A stretch of DNA of 17,970 nt from Bacteroidales bacterium. GTDB taxonomy: Bacteria > Bacteroidota > Bacteroidia > Bacteroidales > P3. This document shows, piece by piece, positions 14,153-17,970 of the stretch. The position numbers and the translations under genes were made by a program. The stretch spans positions 1 through 17,970 of the forward strand of contig CAAGNU010000278.1 of the NCBI GenBank assembly GCA_900771365.1. Reading direction: 5' to 3'. The notes beneath the pieces are model-generated. The model saw nothing but the letters and a program-made list of their open reading frames with translations. It had not been told where the DNA came from and made no database searches. How positions within the stretch are numbered: the first letter of the stretch is position 1; each line of letters opens with the position of its first letter.

Positions 14153-16219
14153 CTACATCCTGTCCGCATAGCTGTCCTTCTTGCGCCTCTGGCCGACCGT
14201 CTCCGGATAGACCTCGGCAGGCTCCGGTTCCGCACCCCTCACAATCTTGTCAGCCACCTGCTCATACCTCTTGTTGAGCCCCCTGATCTGAGGAGTCACC
14301 ATCCCGTGCTGCTCCGGAGCATTGCCGTACTTCATGTCCATCTCGTGGTGCTCCATGCTCGCCTCCACGCGGAGCTCCTGGACTCCTCTCTCGATCTCGC
14401 GTATGTACGTCCGTTCCCATTCCTCCTGCTCGCCCATGGCGCGGTGGATGACGGGTTTTGGGGTGGCCACTGTGACCAGAGTCCTGGTCTTGTCCTTGTC
14501 ACCGCTCTTTGGGACCTCATAGAGGCGCACAATTGAATCGGGCTCGCCGAGATGCCAGGGATCAGCGTGGACCTCGAACTTGCGGCCTATGTTGTCGCGG
14601 CTCCAGCGGAGGTCCGGGTTGCGGTCGCTTCCTTCGCACTTGACGGTATAGGCGTAGTCCATGCCTTCATACGTGAACTTGAGTCCTGCGGCCGTATATG
14701 TGGCCTCCGTGATGGGAATCATATAGATGTTCTGCCTCATCTCATCGCTCAGGGACGGTGCGTATGCGTCGTTGGTCGTGGTCGTGTACACCTGTATCCT
14801 GCTCATCCCGGCGAACATCGACGTATTGGGATGGGGCATGTTGTTCCAGGTATCGCGGCACTGCTCGTACATCCGGATGAGCTCCCCGTATGTGGGGAGG
14901 GATGCGAGGTTCGCCTCTATGAACTCGAGGTCAACCTTGGAGCGCGCGCTGGTGGTGGTGATGTTCCCTCCGGTGTAGTTGTACAGCTTGCGGAGCACCT
15001 GGCTCTGGAGCCTTCCGAAAATGCTCTCTATGGTCTTGGAGTTGCCATGGTAGGGAGCCGCATAGCGGGACACCATAGCCAGGTTCCGGAAGAACCATCT
15101 GGCGTCCTCCCTCCTGGTACCGCCCTGACCGTCGGTCACGTTCTCGTAAGGCTTGTGTCCGGAGAATTCCAGGGCGTTCCTGTAGGCCGTGTACATCATC
15201 TTGAAATTCTCGTCCTTGCCGACGGCGTAGCCGAGAAGGACCTCGCTGCAGGCGTCAACCACTTCGTACACGGAAAGGGTTGCAAGCTTGTACTGGCCGT
15301 TCACGTACGCCTTGTAGTAGAGGTTGAGCTTCGTGGCGTCGCCGTACCACAGCATGTCCCTCACGGCAGGCATGAGGGTGTCATGCTGGTACTGGATCTG
15401 CTGGCGCAGCACAAGCTCGCCTTCGGTCACGTCGGCCCAGCGGTGGCGCACCTTCGGGTTATTGAGGAAGTTGTCTATCGTCTGCACGCTCGATATCGTC
15501 TTCCAGCCCTTTGAAGGAGCCAGGGAGTTGTATTCCTCCAGGATGTCCTGGCTGCTCTTGTATGGGAAGCGGCAGCGCTTCTGGGCTATCACCCAGTCTC
15601 CCTGCGCGGTGCCGGCGGAGAGCTTCATCGTGTTGGAATTGCCTATCTTGCCGCTGATGAGACAGGAGTACCCGACCTCGCTGTACTCCCTCATCTTCGC
15701 ACGCAGGCGTGAGAGGTTCCGGGGCAGGGTGTGGCCATACTTCTCACGAAGCATCTCACACTCCTTCTGGACACCGTCCCAGTTGATGGGCGTCCTGTTG
15801 CCGCCGGATCCGCGCCCCAGCCTCTGGCCGTTCACGTTCTGAATGAGGCGGTCCAGCACCGACGCGTTGACAACGTACCTGTCGCGCAGCTCATCGCTGA
15901 GCACGCCTCCAGTCTCAAGTATCCTCTTGTCAAAATACATATATGCCTCGTTGCTCATCAGGAGAGGCTCATTCTCTCTGCTCATCTTGATTTCCGGATC
16001 TCCGTACTTGGCAATGTATTTCGTCTTGAACCTCTCCGGCATCGAACTCCACTCGATGAGGGCCTCGTTGCCGAGACCTTTGCCGGGGGAGGCAACGATG
16101 ATAGAGCCACGGCGTTTCAACGAGAAATAACATTCCCTTCCAATTATCGGCTCGCCGGATTCACCGCCGGTGAGTTCGCCGTATGTCACGCACAGGATAT
16201 TTCCGAAATACTTAGCCAT
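14153..16219 (-). CDS. MuA-like DDE transposase
   Basis: 688 residues from ATG at 16219, close to MuA's 663. The catalytic DDE triad is visible in its three motifs: WYGDATK (Asp294), NVTDGQGG (Asp363) and KTIESIFGRLQ (Glu398), with the RNase H-like strands between. N-terminal residues about 1-280 carry the end-binding DNA-recognition domains. The C-terminal part after 570 has charged helices (EEWERTYIREIERGVQEL) that in MuA bind MuB and ClpX. It catalyses integration and replicative transposition of the phage genome. A tRNA-like element ends 13 bases upstream of the start, on the same strand. Plus-strand frames over the gene are antisense. Confidence 0.96.
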   Translation of the reverse strand: MAKYFGNILCVTYGELTGGESGEPIIGRECYFSLKRRGSIIVASPGKGLGNEALIEWSSMPERFKTKYIAKYGDPEIKMSRENEPLLMSNEAYMYFDKRILETGGVLSDELRDRYVVNASVLDRLIQNVNGQRLGRGSGGNRTPINWDGVQKECEMLREKYGHTLPRNLSRLRAKMREYSEVGYSCLISGKIGNSNTMKLSAGTAQGDWVIAQKRCRFPYKSSQDILEEYNSLAPSKGWKTISSVQTIDNFLNNPKVRHRWADVTEGELVLRQQIQYQHDTLMPAVRDMLWYGDATKLNLYYKAYVNGQYKLATLSVYEVVDACSEVLLGYAVGKDENFKMMYTAYRNALEFSGHKPYENVTDGQGGTRREDARWFFRNLAMVSRYAAPYHGNSKTIESIFGRLQSQVLRKLYNYTGGNITTTSARSKVDLEFIEANLASLPTYGELIRMYEQCRDTWNNMPHPNTSMFAGMSRIQVYTTTTNDAYAPSLSDEMRQNIYMIPITEATYTAAGLKFTYEGMDYAYTVKCEGSDRNPDLRWSRDNIGRKFEVHADPWHLGEPDSIVRLYEVPKSGDKDKTRTLVTVATPKPVIHRAMGEQEEWERTYIREIERGVQELRVEASMEHHEMDMKYGNAPEQHGMVTPQIRGLNKRYEQVADKIVRGAEPEPAEVYPETVGQRRKKDSYADRM

Positions 16220-16231
16220 TTCATTTTGTTT

Positions 16232-16315
16232 TGCGCCCCGGGGAGGATTCGAACCTCCGACCTTGCGCCCGCTTGCTACGATTGACGCCTGCTCTGTCCG
16301 CTGAGCTACCGGGGA
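16232..16315 (-). tRNA. tRNA-like element with abnormal anticodon arm, isotype undetermined
   Basis: Reading the minus strand from 16315: acceptor TCCCCGG pairs with CCGGGGC at the 3' end (6 of 7 pairs, T1-C72 mismatch), then TA, D-arm GCTC/GAGC with loop AGCGGACA, A26, and a T-arm GGAGG/CCTCC with loop TTCGAAT, all canonical. The stretch between A26 and the T-arm is 31 nt instead of about 22. No standard 5-bp stem with 7-nt loop can be drawn; the best is GCGTC/GGCGC with a 14-nt loop. Total length without tail is 81, about 9 more than normal. The 3' end is GCA, not CCA. It lies inside the phage, in the transposase leader. It may be a degenerate tRNA, a tRNA mimic or a processing signal. Confidence 0.6.
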
Positions 16316-16317
16316 TA

Positions 16318-16355
16318 ATCACTATATTTGTTTAACCCTTATATTATGTAGTGAT
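16318..16355 (+). promoter_or_regulatory. Promoter and inverted-repeat operator for the winged-helix membrane gene
   Basis: TATATTTG at 16323-16330 is a perfect Bacteroidota -7 element (TAnnTTTG), about 25 bases before the ATG at 16356; the -33 region is poor and falls inside the tRNA-like element. Two half-sites, ATCACTATAT (16318-16327) and ATGTAGTGAT (16346-16355), form a 9-of-10 inverted repeat that brackets the promoter and covers the -7 element. This is how an autorepressor operator would look. Confidence 0.55.
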
Positions 16356-16682
16356 ATGACTGATACTTCCATTCGCCTCACCACGCGTGAGAAAACAGTT
16401 CTTATTGCAATAAAGAACGGCACTTGCGATGGTGCAGAAGGTATTCCATACCCGGAGCCTATTGTCAGGGCTATTGTCAAATCCCTTGAAGAAGAAGGTC
16501 TGGCGAAAGCCATTGTTACGAAAAGTGGTTCCACTGGCCGTCTCACAGCAAAGGGTGAGCTGTATCTGACGGATAACCCAAAACTTCGTAATCCGATAAA
16601 CTGGGAGAGAATACATAGTTGGATAAATACAGCCATAGCTTTGTTCGCTGCTATAATTTCATTGATAGCTTTATTATGCTGA
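16356..16682 (+). CDS. Winged-helix protein with C-terminal membrane anchor
   Basis: 108 residues from ATG at 16356. Residues 1-70 have the order of a winged helix (LTTREKTVLIAIKNG, EPIVRAIVKSLEEEGLAKAI, SGSTGRLTAKGELYLTD). Residues 84-108 are hydrophobic (INTAIALFAAIISLIALLC), ending in a Cys, so the protein is probably anchored with the DNA-binding part in the cytoplasm. It is A+T-rich and runs opposite to all flanking early genes, with its own promoter and terminator, the usual sign of a moron expressed in the lysogen. Function not known; a membrane-linked regulator or superinfection factor is possible. Confidence 0.8.
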   Translation: MTDTSIRLTTREKTVLIAIKNGTCDGAEGIPYPEPIVRAIVKSLEEEGLAKAIVTKSGSTGRLTAKGELYLTDNPKLRNPINWERIHSWINTAIALFAAIISLIALLC

Positions 16683-16687
16683 CGATT

Positions 16688-16749
16688 ATGGCAAATAATG
16701 AAAGTCCTGTTGCTATCCAGGATAAAGTGCCATTGTTTGTTTTTTCTTC
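16688..16749 (+). terminator. Terminator after the winged-helix membrane gene
   Basis: Outer pairs ATGGCA (16688-16693) and TGCCAT (16728-16733) enclose an inner stem TCCTG (16705-16709) and CAGGA (16718-16722) with an 8-nt loop. A T-rich run follows (16735-16749). It starts 5 bases after the stop codon. The internal loops make it weaker than a simple hairpin. Confidence 0.5.
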
Positions 16750-16766
16750 CTTCATTTTCCCCTTTT

Positions 16767-16943
16767 TTACTTATCCCAAACATCTTCAGGCAACCGATTA
16801 CCAAGGAGCACGCAAATGGCGAATACTCCTAAAGAAAGGATCGCTCCGATGACAGATTCAGTCTCGGCGAATCCACACATGGCCAGGAATGCAATCATGG
16901 CCAACAGCGCGAGCACTCGCGCGATGATTCTTTTCGCTTTCAT
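16767..16943 (-). CDS. 58-residue membrane protein
   Basis: A short gene from ATG at 16943 to TAA at 16767-16769. A basic N-terminus (MKAKRIIAR) is followed by a hydrophobic stretch VLALLAMIAFLAMCGFA, a polar turn (ETES) and a second hydrophobic stretch VIGAILSLGVFAICVLL, then a polar tail (GNRLPEDVWDK). Two transmembrane spans with both ends inside are likely. The first span could instead be read as a signal peptide with a Cys near its end. It follows the ner-like gene by 6 bases and is probably co-transcribed with it. Function not recognised; superinfection exclusion is one possibility. Confidence 0.65.
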   Translation of the reverse strand: MKAKRIIARVLALLAMIAFLAMCGFAETESVIGAILSLGVFAICVLLGNRLPEDVWDK

Positions 16944-16949
16944 AAATAA

Positions 16950-17135
16950 TTAACAGTTAGGAACCTTTGATTTATAAAGACCGCCCCTTTGAAGGGCAGC
17001 ATAGCGGATCTTTGCCGCCGTCAGGGAATCTGTTTTGCCAATAAGTGCGTCGTGGACGGTCACTCGACTCACTGAGAACTCCCTTGCAAGGGAAGACTGC
17101 TCTCCATAGCTCACCATGATTACTTCTTTTTTCAT
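16950..17135 (-). CDS. Ner/Cro-like small DNA-binding protein
   Basis: 61 residues from ATG at 17135 (MKKEVIMVSYGEQ). Codons upstream are A+T-rich leader and cover the promoter, so the longer in-frame start at 17216 is rejected. QSSLAREFSVSRVTVHDALIG is a good helix-turn-helix, followed by a basic tail. It is the first gene of the early operon, divergent from the repressor across a 98-bp region, the place of ner in Mu, where Ner represses both the early and repressor promoters. Homologous small HTH proteins are common in Bacteroidales phages. Confidence 0.82.
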   Translation of the reverse strand: MKKEVIMVSYGEQSSLAREFSVSRVTVHDALIGKTDSLTAAKIRYAALQRGGLYKSKVPNC

Positions 17136-17186
17136 ATTATTCCGTTTTTTAGTATGTTTGCCAATGCTAAGGTTTGTAAACTTTTG

Positions 17187-17217
17187 CAAAAATACATGAT
17201 TTCTGGAATAATCCAAA
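17187..17217 (-). promoter_or_regulatory. Early promoter of the Bacteroidota type and operator region
   Basis: On the minus strand, TTTG (17217-17214), a 19-base spacer and TATTTTTG (17194-17187) match the Bacteroidota consensus TTTG-N19-TAnnTTTG exactly. It points to the ner-like gene at 17135. In the same 98-bp region are GTTTGTAAAC (17172-17181), a near-perfect palindrome, and two direct copies of AATAATC (17208-17214, 17216-17222), which are candidate sites for repressor or Ner. The repressor's own promoter on the plus strand is not clear. Confidence 0.75.
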
Positions 17218-17233
17218 TAATCTGAATTATTTT

Positions 17234-17970
17234 ATGGAAGAGGATATATCAAAAAACCTAATCAATGATCGATTTGTAATGGCATTAAATATCATTCTGT
17301 CAACTCGTAACATATCAAAAAGCGAACTTGCAAAAAGTTTAGATATATCTCCATCCAAGTTTACAGAAATTCTGAAAAAGCGGATGCTAGCAGGTTCAGA
17401 TTTGATATCAAAATTATGTGTGGAATTTCCCGTGTCTTATGATTTCATCTTAACCGGTATGGGCCCAATGTTTTTTATGGAGAATGCCGGAGACTTTTCT
17501 ATAACACGTGCTGAAATTTTGTCAAGGTTGCAAGAGATACTAAGGAGAGAGGGTATGTCGATAGGTGAATATGAGTCATCTCATCACATTATTAAAGGAA
17601 CTTTTGAGAATGCAAAAAAAAGAGCAACTCCAAAAATCACATACGACTGGGCAACTGCCATTCTTGCAGAATACCCCAATTATTCATACGATTGGGTATT
17701 TAAGGGCGAAGGCGACATTATCACACAACATATTGGGGATAATAATTCTGGTGTGATAATAAATGGGAGCAATAACGATAGTCCAATTGATAATCGGCAC
17801 TATTATTCGGACTCTCCTGATGTTCTACGAAATGAAATAATGTGTCTAGAGGAAGAAATATCTATGCTCCAGGGCCATATCAAGACGATAGACACACTCC
17901 TTGTTGAGAAGGACGCCCAGATAAAGGAGAAGGACGCCCAGATAAAACAACTACTGGACATCCTTCAGAA
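17234..17970 (+). CDS. Phage repressor with two tandem HTH modules and coiled-coil tail (partial)
   Basis: 245 codons from ATG at 17234 to the right edge, no stop reached. Residues 14-80 contain an HTH (SKSELAKSLDISPSKFTEIL) ending in VSYDFILTGMGPMF. Residues 92-162 repeat the same plan and end in YSYDWVFKGEGDI, the motif typical of Bacteroidota phage repressors. A polar linker (NNSGVIINGSNND) leads to a coiled coil from about residue 197 with exact heptad repeats (EKDAQIK twice). It diverges from the ner-like gene, the position of Mu c, and reads toward the expected phage end, so it most likely maintains lysogeny. A+T-rich compared with the transposition and head genes. Confidence 0.85.
   Translation, partial: MEEDISKNLINDRFVMALNIILSTRNISKSELAKSLDISPSKFTEILKKRMLAGSDLISKLCVEFPVSYDFILTGMGPMFFMENAGDFSITRAEILSRLQEILRREGMSIGEYESSHHIIKGTFENAKKRATPKITYDWATAILAEYPNYSYDWVFKGEGDIITQHIGDNNSGVIINGSNNDSPIDNRHYYSDSPDVLRNEIMCLEEEISMLQGHIKTIDTLLVEKDAQIKEKDAQIKQLLDILQ
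17906..17947 (+). repeat. In-frame 21-bp tandem repeat encoding a coiled-coil heptad
   Basis: Two adjacent copies, 17906-17926 and 17927-17947, differ at one base (final AAG or AAA) and both encode EKDAQIK. The period of 21 bases equals one heptad, so gain or loss of a copy would keep the coiled-coil register. Confidence 0.9.

Noticed and set aside
15731..16285. Plus-strand frame ending in a GRIRTSDLAP-like peptide
   Set aside because: This peptide is the familiar false translation of a tRNA T-arm region read in antisense; the rest is antisense to MuA.
16232..16315. Class II (Leu/Ser/Tyr) tRNA with a long variable arm
   Set aside because: The extra length would fit, but the 17 nt after A26 cannot pair as an anticodon stem, so a normal class II tRNA is not supported.
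17565..17756. Small plus-strand ORF inside the repressor
   Set aside because: Out of frame with the repressor, which is open across the whole stretch and has clear HTH modules.

Overview
The window is the early and head-assembly part of a Mu-like (transposable) phage or prophage of the Bacteroidota, most likely Bacteroidales. The phage assignment rests on a MuA-type DDE transposase, a MuB-type AAA+ ATPase, a gp16-like protein, DUF3164, a tail-terminator-like protein, and the Mu-type head set (terminase, DUF1320/gp36, DUF935 portal, MuF, gpG). The host assignment rests on promoter elements of the Bacteroidota type (TTTG, 19-base spacer, TAnnTTTG upstream of the ner-like gene), the lack of strong Shine-Dalgarno sites, and family resemblance of the small proteins. 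Host genus cannot be fixed from the sequence. No host gene or phage end is visible, and both window edges cut a phage gene.

Layout, read from right to left in the phage sense. At 17234-17970 (+) is a repressor with two tandem helix-turn-helix modules and a heptad-repeat coiled coil, cut by the right edge. Divergent from it, promoter 17187-17217 (-) drives a ner/cro-like gene and a 58-residue membrane protein. A lone plus-strand gene for a winged-helix protein with a C-terminal membrane anchor (16356-16682) sits in the early region with its own promoter, an inverted-repeat operator candidate and a terminator. An 81-nt tRNA-like element with an abnormal anticodon arm lies in the leader of the transposase gene. 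Then come MuA (14153-16219), MuB (13250-14125), a second P-loop ATPase (12549-13214), a gp16-like protein, four small unknown genes, a serine recombinase, an HNH endonuclease, a small helical protein, DUF3164, an HTH protein, a tail-terminator-like protein, a membrane protein and a small unknown, all on the minus strand and tightly packed.

The head module (785-6931) runs the opposite way and meets the minus-strand genes at a strong bidirectional hairpin (6932-6971). It encodes small and large terminase, DUF1320, portal, MuF and gpG. A ClpP-type head protease (1-640, minus, cut by the left edge) diverges from it across a perfect palindrome (705-722).

The most interesting point is the portal/MuF junction. 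The MuF reading frame has no usable start codon for its conserved N-terminal part. The end of the portal gene instead carries a textbook -1 frameshift signal: heptamer T TTT TTC, 5-nt spacer, 7-bp G+C hairpin, 8-nt loop. It would make a portal-MuF fusion of about 899 residues. The MuF protein carries an A+T-rich C-terminal extension with a JAMM/JAB-like HxHP...SxxD signature. A small acidic ORF follows it directly, resembling a virion-borne MuF polymorphic toxin with its immunity gene.
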